Shown here piece by piece: positions 35,721 through 46,465 of a DNA stretch of 64,000 nt. A model generated the notes under the pieces. It saw only the letters and a list, made by a program, of their open reading frames with translations. It was not told the DNA's origin and searched no databases. Numbering within the stretch: position 1 is the stretch's first letter; every line of letters starts with the position of its first letter. Source of the DNA: Rhipidocladum racemiflorum (Eukaryota > Streptophyta > Magnoliopsida > Poales > Poaceae); NCBI GenBank assembly GCA_036346355.1, contig CM070570.1, forward strand, positions 44,221,592 to 44,285,591, written 5' to 3'. The position numbers and the translations under genes are program-made.

Positions 35721-38245
35721 TCAAGTCTTGTTTTTAGGTACCCAAATTCTTTTGGGTCCTTGCATGTTAGTGATCAATACTTTCGGTACCCACACCTTCG
35801 TTTTGCTCGCATCATTAGAGAGGTGGGCATCGACAAAGTGAGCAACCACTTTACCACGGTGGTTCAAATTTATAGATCCAATGTCACATTCTGTAAAAAT
35901 TTATGATACATGTATAGGATGCACTCAATGTGTACGAGCTTGTCCAACAGATGTATTAGAAATGATACCTTGGGACGGATGTAAAGCTAAACAAATTGCT
36001 TCTGCGCCGAGAACCGAAGATTGTGTGGGTTGTAAGAGATGCGAATCTGCTTGCCCAACAGATTTTTTAAGTGTCCGCGTTTATTTAGGGCCTGAAACAA
36101 CCCGCAGTATGGCTCTATCTTATTGATACGTTTCAACATATAAGAAGCATAGTGAATAGACTGAGATTTATGACATTGAGGATGCTTCTTTGATTCTTGC
36201 CCGGTCTTGATGACATGTGTGGTGGTCAATGGTTGTTTGTCATTTCCTTTGACAAACTTGATGCATTCCTTACCTTTTACCACCACACGGTCATTTCCCT
36301 TGCACTCATACTTATCATATCCTAGCCCTTCTTTGTTTTTGTTGCCTCGACCATTTATGGTCTTATATAGGGCATCCTTGGATTGATAAGTTTTCATGCA
36401 ACCGTATCTTACCAAGGCACTTAGTCTCTCGTTTTCGTTTTTTAATACTTGCACAAATTGAGAGTTAGTAGTACAAGCATTAATATCAATATTGTAGCAT
36501 CGAGAGCAACCATTACTAGTGGAAGGAATAGAAGCCATTGATGAATCAACAATTGGAGAATTAAGATCATTAAGAGATTCAATTTGCACTTCAAGAGCTT
36601 GAAGATTGTTTTCTAGACTTATGACATTCTCTTGAAGTGACTCATTTGAACCCTTAAGCAATGCTATTGAATTATTAGCCAAATCAAGCTTTTTGGTTAA
36701 CAACTCAATTGTCTCCTTTTCTTTTGTAAGGACCTTCTCGAGAGCAAGGTTTTTCTTTTTCTCACAAATTAGCAACTCTTCTTGCTTCTCAAGAGTTTCC
36801 TCTTGGCTATCTATTCTTTTCAATAGCTTATGGATCTTATCAATAGCCGATTTGCTTAAATCACAAAATAGAGCATCATCATCATCATCACTATCTAATT
36901 CACTATCATTACTTGGAGGTTTTGACTTAGTCATTACCTTCCGCCCTTTTGCCATGAGACAAACGGGTGCGTTGTCGTTGTCGGTGTCGCTCATGTCGCC
37001 GAAGAGAGATTTTGTTGGGGTAGCGGCTTCGATGGCAACGGTGGCGACTCCTTCATCATCGGTGTCGGAGTCGGAATCGTTTGAATCCCATTCTTTGCCA
37101 ATGTGAGCTCGCCCCGAGTACTTCTTGTAGCCTTTATTTTTCTTGTTTGGCTCAATCTTCTTTTGCTCATTTGAGGTGGTCTTCTTTTTCAGACAATCGG
37201 CAATGAAGTGTCCAACTTCACCACACTCATAGCAAGCCCTCTTTACATTTCTTCTTCTTCTTGACTTGTCATTGTAATTCCTTTTGTATTTGCTTGACCC
37301 GTCATACTTGAGGAATTTCTTGAATTTTCTCACAAACAAGGCCAAGTCCTCCTCATCCTCACTTTCATCTTCCTCATCTTCACTTGAGCTTGAGTCTTCT
37401 TTCTTGCTTGCTTTCAATGCAATTCCCTTTGATCTTGAGCTCGAACTTTGCTTTGCTAGGTTCTTCACTTCTTTTGCTTCTTCCTCCATAAGCTCATGTG
37501 AAAGAATCCTTCCGAGCACATCATTTGGAGTGAGCCTTTTAAAATCTTTTCGTTCTCGTATAAGTGTCACGAGAGTCGAATTCCTTGGAGCAAAGGCTCT
37601 CAACATCCTCTTCACCACTACATGGTCCGTCATGTCCTTGCTTCCAAGCCCTCTAATCTTGTTTACAAGAATCATCAATCGGTCATACATTTGTTGAGGT
37701 GTCTCATCATCATTCATGACAAATCTCCCCAACTTTCCTTCAAGCAACTTGATTTTTGATTCTCGTACACTTGATGTTCCTTCGTGAGCTACTTGGAGAG
37801 TGTCCCATATCTCTTTTGCTTCTTCTAAGCCATCCACTTTGTTAAATTCTTCGGGACTCAATGCTCTGAGTAAGACACTTGCGGCTTGAGCGTTGCGGTG
37901 AATGTTTTGCTCTTGCTCCGGTGTGAGCTCCATGTCATCTTCTGGCATATCCAAACCTGTGCAAACAATCTTCCAAACACTAGGATGAAGCGACATTAGA
38001 TGCATTTTCATTTTGTGCCTCCAAGCGGAGTAGTACGTGCTATCAAAGAAGGGAGCACGCCCGGAGGGCACAGTGATATAAGAATGCGAAGAGGAAGTAT
38101 TCAATTTTTCATAATTGAAAGGAATTTGAGCTCCCTGATTGGATGTGGATGTAGCCTCTTCTTTACTCTTGCCGGGAGCTCCATCTCCGGCCCTCGGACT
38201 GTTTTGCTCGTCCGTCACGACAACCTTCAACCCCGTATTCGCCAT
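35721..38245 (-). pseudogene. Sirevirus gag, interrupted by plastid psaC
   Basis: Minus strand from ATG 38245 (MANTGLKVVVTDEQ). The frame is open for about 700 residues up to the psaC insertion at 36127. The capsid (UBN2-type) domain covers about residues 70-260 (APFFDSTYYSAWRHKMKMHL, DETPQQMYDRLMILVNKIRG). A Ser/Glu/Asp-rich linker leads to the zinc knuckle CYECGEVGHFIADC (about residue 350). A long coiled coil follows (LEKQEELLICEKKKNLALEK). It then reads HYASYMLKR, where psaC cuts in. After psaC the gag continues [16 protein letters not shown] and VWVPKVLITNMQGPKRIWVP, with the stop at 35721. Apart from psaC this gag looks surprisingly well preserved. Confidence 0.88.
35881..36126 (+). CDS. 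psaC: Plastid psaC copy (photosystem I iron-sulfur subunit VII) inserted in nuclear DNA
   Basis: An open frame of 81 codons, ATG 35881 to TGA 36124-36126, encodes PsaC without any disruption. PsaC is the stromal photosystem I subunit that holds the two terminal 4Fe-4S clusters FA and FB and passes electrons to ferredoxin. Both cluster motifs are complete: [12 protein letters not shown] (Cys 11, 14, 17, 21) and [12 protein letters not shown] (Cys 48, 51, 54, 58). The length equals the normal 81 residues, and the C-terminus is [12 protein letters not shown]. The flanks are Sirevirus gag on both sides (YMLKR to the right, LNHRGKVV to the left, on the minus strand), so the insert is the reading frame almost to the base. 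The psaC strand is opposite to the gag strand. No plastid promoter or neighbouring ndh gene is present, so expression is unlikely. It is best read as a nuclear plastid-DNA insertion, or an assembly chimera until shown otherwise. Confidence 0.93.
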
Positions 38246-38283
38246 CACATTCCCTTCAAGCGGTTAGGCCTTCGAGAAGGTTT

Positions 38284-38296
38284 GGCTCTGATACCA
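38284..38296 (-). other. Primer-binding site of the Sirevirus (initiator tRNA-Met)
   Basis: On the minus strand 'tggtatcagagcc' follows the 5' LTR after two bases. This matches the usual Copia primer site complementary to the 3' end of initiator tRNA-Met. Confidence 0.92.
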
Positions 38297-38298
38297 AT

Positions 38299-39929
38299 TG
38301 AAAAGATGAGACAATTGCCTAGAGGGGGGTTGAGGCTAATTAAAATTTTAGACAATTTACAGCAGCGGAAAAAGGACGGATATTCCGATTCAGTATCGGA
38401 ACTTTCGATATCTTCGGAACTTCCGTAATCAAATCGGAATATCCGATTGACACTAAACAAGTAGATTCAAGATTAGTACAAGCAATTTAAACTACTTGCT
38501 CTCAGCAACTAATATGAGCAACAAAGTAAATCCACGGGACTATAGAGACAAAAAGAGACAAGAGAGAACACAATAATTTGTTTTCCGAAGTTCGGATCCT
38601 TGAGGGGATCGTACGTCTCCGTCGGGTCTCTTCCAACCCTTTCCTCACAAACCTCGATCACACTTGAGGCTCGATTCCACTATTGGATCCTTTCCTTTCG
38701 GAGGCGGAGCCGGCCTTCACAAACTTCTCACGGCGTCCCACAATCGTCGAGGACTCGTGAGCGACGCCTAGCCGTCTAGGAGTCCTTCAACCTCCAAGAG
38801 TAATGAGTTCACTTGATTCTTGATCTTGGAGAGGTCCTCTAATTTCTCAAGATGAAAGACAACTTAACTCTTGACACACAACCACACTTGACAAATCCTT
38901 ACTCACTAAATGATCCCTAAGATCAAGGAGGAGGAAGGCTCAATATTGCTCTAGAGAGTGCTCAAGAAGCTCAAGTGCTCAGCCCAAGCCAGTGTGTAAC
39001 CAACAAAAGGAGAGGGAGAGGGGTATTTAAAGATTTGGTTTAAAACTAGCCGTTACCCTCGCACTCAGCTGCACATCGGAATATCCGAACCAAACTTCGG
39101 AACTTCCGAAGAGTCTAAACTACCAGAACTTGACAAGCTTCCAACGGTCGAAAACTACAAGCATTGGAATGTCCGATATCAGCTTCGGAACATCCGATGA
39201 CACCCAGAGAGGGAACCAAGCTAAACAAAACCAAGTCCATATCGGAATGTCCGATATAAGATATCGGAACATCCGAAACAAACAGAGAGTTCCCAAACTG
39301 GAAAACAACCACTTCGGAACTTCCGAAGATGCAACTTCGGACAGTCCGAACTAGACAGAGAGCACCTTTTCACAAAACAGCACACATCGGACCTTCCGAT
39401 ACCCAAGATCGGAACATCCGAAGCAAACAGAGAGCTCCCAAACTAAAACTCAACAGGTATCGGAACATCCGAAACAATACATCGGAATGTCCGACCCTAA
39501 CAGAACACAACGGACTAAAGCACAACAGACTAAAGCACAACTGCACTTCGGAACTTCTGAACCATCGGAATGTTCGATACAATATCAGAACATCCGACCT
39601 GAACTTAAACCAACCCTCAATCCGAAGCGAGAGACGACACTACTAACTCTTGAGAGACTAGACAAAGTTCATCTTGAGCAAGAAGACCATCTTTAGATCA
39701 ATTTCAATGCACCCCTCTTAATAATACGGCATTCCTATGACTCAACAGATCAAAATTACAAGCTCAAATACGTTTTTCTTACTCAACTCCACTAGGGGAT
39801 ACTTCATGGTCATAGACGATCTCTTCTTGAAACTCTTACCTGTACATGAACTAGTTGAACACATTAGACTCTTTAATCGTTTGTCATTAATCATCCAAAA
39901 CAATTTTAGGGGGCCTAGATGCACTTTCA
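38299..39929 (-). repeat. 5' LTR of the Sirevirus
   Basis: On the minus strand it begins TGAAAGTGCATCTAGGCCCC and ends CATCTTTTCA, 1631 bp. The beginning matches the well-known start of grass Sirevirus-type LTRs. Between 38385 and 39600 about 20 copies of near-palindromes of the form TCGGAAcTTCCGA, TCGGAAtGTCCGA and TCGGAAcaTCCGA occur. The rest is non-coding. No intact partner LTR is left. Confidence 0.88.
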
Positions 39930-40110
39930 GGATTTGCATCCGGTCGAGAGTGCTGGCCAAGAGCAGGTTGAGTGAGCTGCCTCCATTGAGCATGACCCGG
40001 CCGACCATGGTGTTGCTTATGGTTGGGGTCACTACCAGGGCGGTCTTGAGGTCCTTAGACGTGCCCTGGGGGAATCTTCTCCGGTGAAGGCAATCGTCGC
40101 GCCGGCCCAC
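39930..40110 (-). pseudogene. Gypsy protease fragment
   Basis: Minus strand: TSKDLKTALVVTPTISNTMV, then VMLNGGSSLNLLLASTLDRM. The family active site is DGGSS or DTGSS; here Asp is Asn (LNGGSS), so the protease was dead or is damaged by a point change. The frame is cut after DRMQI by the Sirevirus LTR at 39929. Confidence 0.82.
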
Positions 40111-40323
40111 CTGCAGGGCTGGTCGGCAGGTTTTCTGGTGGCGGCGTGGTAGACCGTCCGGGCGGCGGTTTTGAGCTCGCGCTGGGACTAGTAGGCGGAC
40201 AAGCCGCCGAAGATCACATCTATCTGCCGCTCGCCCTGTTGGAACTCCAGGTCGAGGGCGTCCAAGTCCTCGCCTGCATTGACCTGGTCGGGCTGCTCGC
40301 CCTCTTTTGGGAGCGTGGGCATC

Positions 40324-41561
40324 TCACCGCGCCCATTGTAAAAAGGCGTCTAGCTTGCTCAGCCAAGCCCTGCAATTATGCAAGTCGTGGCCATGGGCCT
40401 TGTGAAAGGGGCAGTACCTATTGTGGTCGTACTTCGGCCGCTCCTCACCCCCCTGTGGTCGGGTGTTACCGCGCTGGGGCCCAAGCCGGCGCTTCCCTGG
40501 CTGGGGAGCCCACGCGACCTGCTGTGTTCTCACTCGACCTTGCTGAGGCCGAGGTTCTCCTTCGGCCGGCACTCGAGCTTCCATGACCTCGCGCTCGTCG
40601 TTCGATATTGTGAGCACCCGTGGTCAGCCATTCTTCTTGCGATCCTGTTTTCGCTTGTTGGAGGTCGTTGCGGGATCAGCATCTTTGGTGCCGGAGGGGC
40701 CGGATTCACCGTTGTTGGGGTCGAGTTTGCCTTGGTCGTAGTCGCGTTTCCAGCGCACCGCGTATCGCTTCGCCATGCGGAACAGCTTGTTGACACTAAG
40801 CCTGGGGGTGATCTCGAGATCCTCAGTGAGGCGCCGATCACGGACGCCGAACTTGAAAGCCTTGATCACGGCTTCGTCGGAGACGCTGGGAATTGAGTTC
40901 CAGATGCGGATGAACCACCTCACAAAGTCGCGAAGAGGTTCATTCCTGCCTTGGATAACCTGATCCAGGTCCTTCTCCTGCCCGGGTCGCTCGTAGCAGC
41001 TCTGAAAATTGGATCAGAGGGCGTTTCGGACTTGGCACCACGATCGAAAGGAACCGAGCTTTTGATTGAAAAGCCAGGTGCGGGCGGCACCATCCAGCAT
41101 GGTCGGGAGGAATTGGCCATGATGGCCTCATCCCACCCGGTCGCCAAGACCGCCGTCGAATAGATCGACAGGAATTCGTCAGGGTTCTGGGTCCAGTCGA
41201 ATCGCTCGATCATGGCGGGTTTGAACCGGTCTGGCCAGCGCACCCGGCGGAGGTCGTTGGTGTACGCCGAGTAGCCGTAGGCTGGTGTGGTGTCTGGTGT
41301 TGAACGGTCCCTGTCGCTAGACCTGAAATTATCGTTGGTGGGGAGACCTGGCGCGCGGTCGCGCCGGTCGTGATGACGGGCGCGGACGTTGCCCGAGTGG
41401 TAATGCAGGTGATCGTGAACACTGCGGCATCTAGGCGGGTCGTCTGGAGACGGACTCCCGAACGCCGCAATGTTCGAGCGAGTGTTGCTGTGACTCGACA
41501 GGCGCCGGTCGTCCCGCCATGTCGTGATTAGGGAGCGGCGGTGCGGCGTGGTACGGGACAC
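40324..41561 (-). pseudogene. Gypsy gag with frameshifts
   Basis: Minus strand. The N-terminal part (41561-40920) is Arg/Ser-rich and then reads RVRWPDRFKPAMIERFDWTQ and NPDEFLSIYSTAVLATGWDE, the start of the retrotransposon gag capsid domain. After a frame change the domain goes on (40960-40624): EPLRDFVRWFIRIWNSIPSV, SDEAVIKAFKFGVRD, LSVNKLFRMAKRYA. A basic stretch with a stop is followed by PKYDHNRYCPFHKAHGHDLH (about 40430), a zinc-knuckle-like motif usual in Tat gags. The leader between 42126 and 41562 shows no clear coding. Several frame changes disable it. Confidence 0.85.
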
Positions 41562-42126
41562 GTCCTGAGCCCGGCATCATGGAGGCGACCGGCGGGAGCG
41601 TTGGAGCTTAAGGGAAGAGCTGTCGTTGCTCGCGTGAGAGCTGGACCCAGAACACCGGCTTCGGGCCCCCACAGGGAGGGTTGCCTCGTCGGCAGCCTTG
41701 TCCAGTTCCTCAGCCAATGCTCAGCCGAAGAGATCCGACCTCGCCCGGGCGGGGTCGGTCATGACCCTGGTGATAGCGCGTAGCCTTTCAAAGGAGCGAG
41801 GGAGCCTGGACAGTCCGGAGGAGGTGCTGATCTCGCCTCGCTCTTCCCTTCGGAGGGTTGTTACGGCTTGGTTGATGGCGACCTGAGCCATCCGGCATGC
41901 ATCATTAGGCGTCTTCGGCTCACAGTCTCCTGACTCCGCGTTCGCCCCATGACTGCCAGCCATGAAGATGAACCGGTCGCGAGGCGGCGGTGATGGATGG
42001 AACGAGGATGCAAATTTCCTATGCTTGGGGGCAAGATTGCCCCCGAGCTCACTGAAGGTCTCCCTGCGCCGCGCGCCATGTTCTTGCTGAAGCAGCGATG
42101 TTTCTCTAGAGGTTCGATGTCTTCGG

Positions 42127-42144
42127 GCCCCACGGTGGGCGCCA
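42127..42144 (-). other. Primer-binding site of the Gypsy element
   Basis: Two bases after the 5' LTR, the minus strand reads 'tggcgcccaccgtggggc'. TGGCGCC at this place is usual for plant Gypsy elements primed by a tRNA 3' end; the exact tRNA was not checked. Confidence 0.75.
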
Positions 42145-42146
42145 GC

Positions 42147-42759
42147 TGTCGACGATCAGGGATCGCTAACCGCAGAAATGAGTTCGGGGTGTTTACGTGT
42201 GAGGGACCCAAGAACTTGCGTTCGTTCCCCGGGAGATTGATGGTGCTGCTTGCTGTGATTTAGTCAAGAAACGGGCGATGGACACCAAGAATTATACTGG
42301 TTCGAGCCCCTCGAGCAAGGTAATAGCTCTACTCCAGTCTTGCTATGAGGCGGAGGGTTTTATTGCGAATGAGTACAAATGAGTGCTTTTGATGCCGTGT
42401 GTGTGTCCTACTAAGGACTCTCTCATGTTTATATATCAATTACAAGGTTCCTCCTCCCGTTCCTTGAGAGGCGGTTAGGAGCATTCTTCGGATGGGATAG
42501 ATCTGGATCCACTCCAGTCGGATCTCAACTGCTAGCCGGAATCCGTGCCCACATCCTGCCTTTTCGGATCTCGGGAACCATCATGCCTTTAACCTGGTCT
42601 CTACAGACTGTAGGTCTTGGTCGTGAGATAGCCTTCTATCCCCCAGCTCGAGGTCGCGAAGGCCTCGACCTGGCCATCGGGTAAGGAGCTCGAGGTCGAG
42701 CTCGAACCAGGGTCTGTTTGTCCAGCCCGTTGAATGGGTAGGTATGTCATTCCCCGACA
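42147..42759 (-). repeat. 5' LTR of the Gypsy element (right)
   Basis: 613 bp; begins TGTCGACGATCAGGG and ends TTCCCCGACA on the plus strand. Many substitutions and several small indels separate it from the left LTR, so the insertion is not recent. Confidence 0.94.
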
Positions 42760-43256
42760 ATGGTGCTCATTGATGCTTCCTCGAAATGGTCGCATGTATT
42801 TTTGCTGTCAACAAGGAATCATGCATTCGCAAAGCTGACCTCGCAGATCATCAGAATTAAGAATGCTTTTCTTAATCATCGCGTGAAGTCCATTCGAATG
42901 AACAATGTCGGCGAATTTACTTCCAAGGCATTTGATGATTATTGCACAAAGAATCGAATAAGCTGTTGAGCACTGCATCCGCATGTCCATACGCAAAACG
43001 AACTAGCTGGAGCACTAATAAAGATGATTAAGTTCATAGCCCAACCGCTCTTGCAGAGTTGTAACTTGCCCAACACTTGTTGGGGACACGCAGTCCTGCA
43101 CATAGCAGCACTCATCAATTATAGACCATCGGCCTACAACATCCATTCACCTATGCAATTAGTGCAAGGGGTCATCCCGAAGATTTCCCACCTTGGAATA
43201 GTCGACAACGGAATTTGGAATGTCGAATTCTACACATCGTTTGTTGAGAAATAAAG
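42760..43256 (+). pseudogene. Copia integrase core, second half
   Basis: Picks up the interrupted integrase at the duplicated ATGGT: MVLIDASSKWSHVFLLSTRN, then IKSIRMNNVGEFTSKAFDDY and LLQSCNLPNTCWGHAVLHIA. The second catalytic Asp of DD35E is Asn here (IRMNN where the family has IR-DN). The third position, normally Glu after HTQNGLA, reads NELAGALIK, so the Glu is also lost. A stop interrupts at about 42967. The frame ends in PKISHLGIVDNG; the family normally continues towards reverse transcriptase, so the rest is deleted. Confidence 0.87.
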
Positions 43257-46200
43257 CAAATAGCAACTTTTCAATAAGGGAAAAAAAGTCAAATGTAAAA
43301 TCAAATGAAACTTGCTACAAAAACAAGTGTGGTTATGGTTAGGGCTTTCATGGTTTTACTCATACTAACGAATAACAATCTAGGGTTCTGCTACGATGAA
43401 GTTACTTGCTTTTCATGGATTGTTTATTTTTACTTTTTGAATTCAAGAAGCTAAAATTATGTATATGTTTATATTTAATTTCTAATTCAAGAAGCTAAGA
43501 TTATTTGGATTAATGTTGATAAGACATAAGTCATTCTAGGGTAAGTTATGTGCATTTGATGTGTAATACTAAATGTTCCCGTAACTATTTGCATAGGGGT
43601 GAGGTCTTGAGATTCTAGTAGATTTAAATAAACAACTTAAAAAGTTCGCTTACGAAGGTTATGAATGTTTAAATTTAAGTGAGTACAAGGTACTAACAAT
43701 CGATAACTAATGTATACAAATTTTAAGTTTAGGCTACTAGTTATTAGGCATAAGTTTATGACTTTAAGATGGTTCTAGTGATAACAATATCTAACTCGCT
43801 AATTTCTTATTGCTTACATTCATTTATTTATATTATGGACATTAGGGTTTAATATACAGGGGGTTATGCTTTTGATAGGATTTAGATGCAAAGTATGTTA
43901 TTATAAATTTGTTTCTATAGAATAGGACAGTCTAGATTTAGGGGGTTTTCTAAAGGTGATCCTATAGGCATTAGTGCTTATCTGTGATTCTTTATTCATT
44001 TCCTAATCTTATGTATGTCTAAAGTTTTTCGTTATAAACGACTAGATTTAGTTTTCGACTTGCGACCGCAATTTACATAGAAATGCTATTATTTTTGTAG
44101 CATTAGTAGGTCTTATCCTTAGAAGTGCCTTGAAACTAGTTTCACCTGTTTTAGCTTTTATTTGTAAAATTTATTAATGTCTTAGTTTTAAGGCACATAG
44201 AAAATGAAATCTATAATTTAATTCAAACTTTATCAATTATGAAATGTTTTTGCAGAAATGGAATATTGATGACATCACGAACATTTAAAATTTATTTCAT
44301 GATTTAAGGAGTTATGTTTTATATATTTTAATAGTAATCATATCAGGGTTTTGAATTATTAGACATAAAGTAACATATAAAACTCAATGGTACACCCTAA
44401 GTATTTTTACATAATGAGGTTGTTTACTATCTAATTAACACAAGGAAGGACGCACATAATTTGGATCCTATTTGAACAAGTTATGCATTTTTGAATATTT
44501 AGAACATTGAAATCAATCCTAATTGTATAAATATATAAAATAAGTTGAAATTTAAATCTTTTTGCATATCTAGGTTGCTCATGTCATAAGGATTCCAGTA
44601 AAATTAGTTTTTTCTTCAATTTCAATTTAATTTTGCACAAATTTGTATTGAGCATATTTCAAACCTTCTCTTTAAATTTTAATTTTAATTTTACCCAGAG
44701 ATCAATTTCAAAATATTTTTTACATATTTGGAAACTGATTGATTTATCATGAATTTAGAAATTTACTTCACTGAATTTGAACTTAAAACGCAAGAGTTAT
44801 AAGCATTTGAGTATTAGTCGGTTTTGGAAAATTAGACCAAATTGGGAAATACGTTTTCTACTTATGGAAAGTGTCTTTTACCATTTGAACTAGCTTTCTT
44901 GGACCGGCTGACAGCAGGGGCCCAGATGGCAGGGGCTCGGGTGCAACTTAGGGGCTGACTAGCTAGGCCTTTGGGCCATAGAACTAGAACAAGGTAAGCT
45001 CACCAGAGGAGATATTGTCGGCGAGGGAGAATCGGAGTTGATCGGCCGGCAAGCGGAGGAGCATCAAGAGGCCAAGGCGAAGCTAGGGCACTAACAATCT
45101 GCGCTCGGATGGCATCCAGAGCTGCAGCGGCGAGGGAGCCGCGACTAAGCTCCGATGATGAGTGGCAGAGCATCAATGAACTAGAAGAAGCCCATTTTGG
45201 GGTTTAGTTTGGTCGGAGGTTGGTCGAAATGTCTTGCCATCATGTGGCCAGTTTTGGGGAAGAAGCCACTATGGCAACAATGTTTTGGCAATTGATTTGC
45301 AAAATCAAGTTAGGGGTTTTGCTAGATAGGGGATAATGATGCTCCACGAGCGTTTAGTTGGAAAATGATGCAACAGAGGTCTCCAATGGCCGTGGCTAGG
45401 TGGCAGTGAAAATTCGACCGGAATTGGAGATGGAGCAAGATGTGCACTGAATTGGAGCTTTGGCACGGCAGAGAAGAGCTAGAAGTGGGGTGGAGGAAAC
45501 CATAGTGGCCTTTCATCGGCTTTATAGGTGGTGGAAGGTGGTGATAAAAGGTGCAAACGGAATAAGCAATGGTGGCTGGTCTTGGACTGTCTCGGCGTCT
45601 GTAGTGTGGAGGTGAAGCAGAGTATGGGCAACGTGGGCACATATTGAATTGCGCAATTGAATGGTGGCTTGACTGGGAAGTGGACGAACGGGAGAGGCGG
45701 CGCGATGCTCTGGCTTTGCTCGGTTGCTTCGTGAGAGAGAGAAATAGAGAGGGGGGAGGAAGAAAGAGATGACATGTGGGGTCCACTAAGGAGAAGGGCC
45801 CATGTGGTAGTCAATAAGGAGAAGAGCTGGTCAGCTGGGTCTAATAAATGGAGGGGGGCCACTTGTCATTCAAAAGGAGAGAAACATCAAATGCTTATCC
45901 TCTGGCCGTCGACATAACACAATTAAATGAGGGGTCGTATCGCCATTAAATTTTTTTAAAATTTTTACTTAAGGTCCTAGTAAGTTTAATATACAAATAA
46001 ATATTTTAGATAAAAATTCCTTATATTTCAAGGATTAAAATTCTGACAATAGAGACTGTTCAAGTTTTTATTTTCTGTAAAAGATTTAATTGAGGATTTA
46101 AATTGAGTTATTAATTTTCTAAAGTTTTTTGACATGAATTTAAATTATTTAATTGAACTTTGTTAAAATTTTCAGATTTAATACTTAAGTAATTATTTTC

Positions 46201-46465
46201 TAATAAATCTTTTAAATAGATTTTTTAGAATTTTAGATTTTTAATTTATAAATTGGAATAGGCACTAAACATAATTATTAATTTTTGAAAATTTTACCAA
46301 AGATAAAAATTAGTATCATTAGTGTGTGGTAAAAATTTGATCTACAGAAGAGCTAATTTAAATTTTATAAAAATATTTCCTTACAGTATTTGTAGTCAAA
46401 TCACATTAATGAAAACATATTTTCTTTAACTAATCACTAGCATCGAGGAGACGAGGAGGGGAGCC
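43257..46465. other. AT-rich non-coding DNA, probably a diverged long LTR
   Basis: No gene was recognised. The phrase 'ttaaaacgcaagagttataagc' type sequence at about 44780 is close to one in the long LTR at about 21280 ('ttaaaacgcaaaagttataagc' type). 'ggctgacagcaggggccc' at about 44907 also recalls that LTR. A GC-rich patch (44990-45870) has weak minus-strand frames that are Ser/Pro-rich and unconvincing. A distant relative of the same LTR family in plus orientation is the best guess; the ends were not found. Confidence 0.4.

Larger units (their letters stand above)
31436..39929 (-). mobile_element. Sirevirus-like Copia retrotransposon with the 3' LTR deleted
   Basis: Minus strand: 5' LTR (39929-38299), primer-binding site, gag, protease, integrase, reverse transcriptase, RNase H, then a palindrome-rich non-coding stretch and an extra frame. 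The gag type, tRNA-Met primer site, LTR of 1.6 kb and arrays of short palindromes fit the Sirevirus (SIRE/Maximus) group. It inserted in the Gypsy protease right after STLDRMQI. On the left there is no second LTR: the element runs directly into Gypsy pol at about 31430, and some 80 Gypsy codons are missing there too. One deletion therefore removed the 3' LTR and flanking Gypsy. The candidate target site at the right is GGATT (39930-39934); its partner is lost. Confidence 0.85.
16747..42759 (-). mobile_element. Tat-type Gypsy retrotransposon, 26 kb with nested insertions
   Basis: Flanked by a perfect 5-bp target duplication ATGGT (16742-16746 and 42760-42764) and by two LTRs with ends TGTC...GACA. 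On the minus strand, gag (41561-40324), protease (near 40000), reverse transcriptase, RNase H and integrase (to 28213) follow in Gypsy order. Between integrase and the 3' LTR lie two genes on the opposite strand, a plan typical of the grass Tat group (for example Grande and RIRE2). It has received two solo LTRs and a Sirevirus. Without these and the psaC piece, the original element was about 12-13 kb. All proteins are decayed. Confidence 0.93.
13247..43256 (+). mobile_element. Ale-like Copia retrotransposon, split by the Gypsy insertion and truncated
   Basis: The element runs 13247-16746, is interrupted by the Gypsy (16747-42759), and resumes at 42765 (42760-42764 is the duplicated target ATGGT), ending near 43256. 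The order is 221-bp 5' LTR, leader, gag, protease, integrase; reverse transcriptase, RNase H and the 3' LTR are missing. The small LTR, the gag reading FEELAPHSQNYLTWASDVKI and the integrase style fit the Ale/Retrofit group of Copia. Stop codons and frameshifts in every domain show that it is old and dead. It is the outermost and therefore oldest layer of the nest. Confidence 0.88.

Noticed and set aside
35881..36126. psaC as a working nuclear gene
   Set aside because: No promoter, transit peptide or terminator is attached, and it sits inside gag on the opposite strand. Known PsaC is plastid-encoded, so a non-expressed insertion is the simpler reading.
45322..45862. Minus-strand Ser/Pro-rich frames
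   Set aside because: Low-complexity composition, overlapping frames, and an LTR-like context; no domain recognised.
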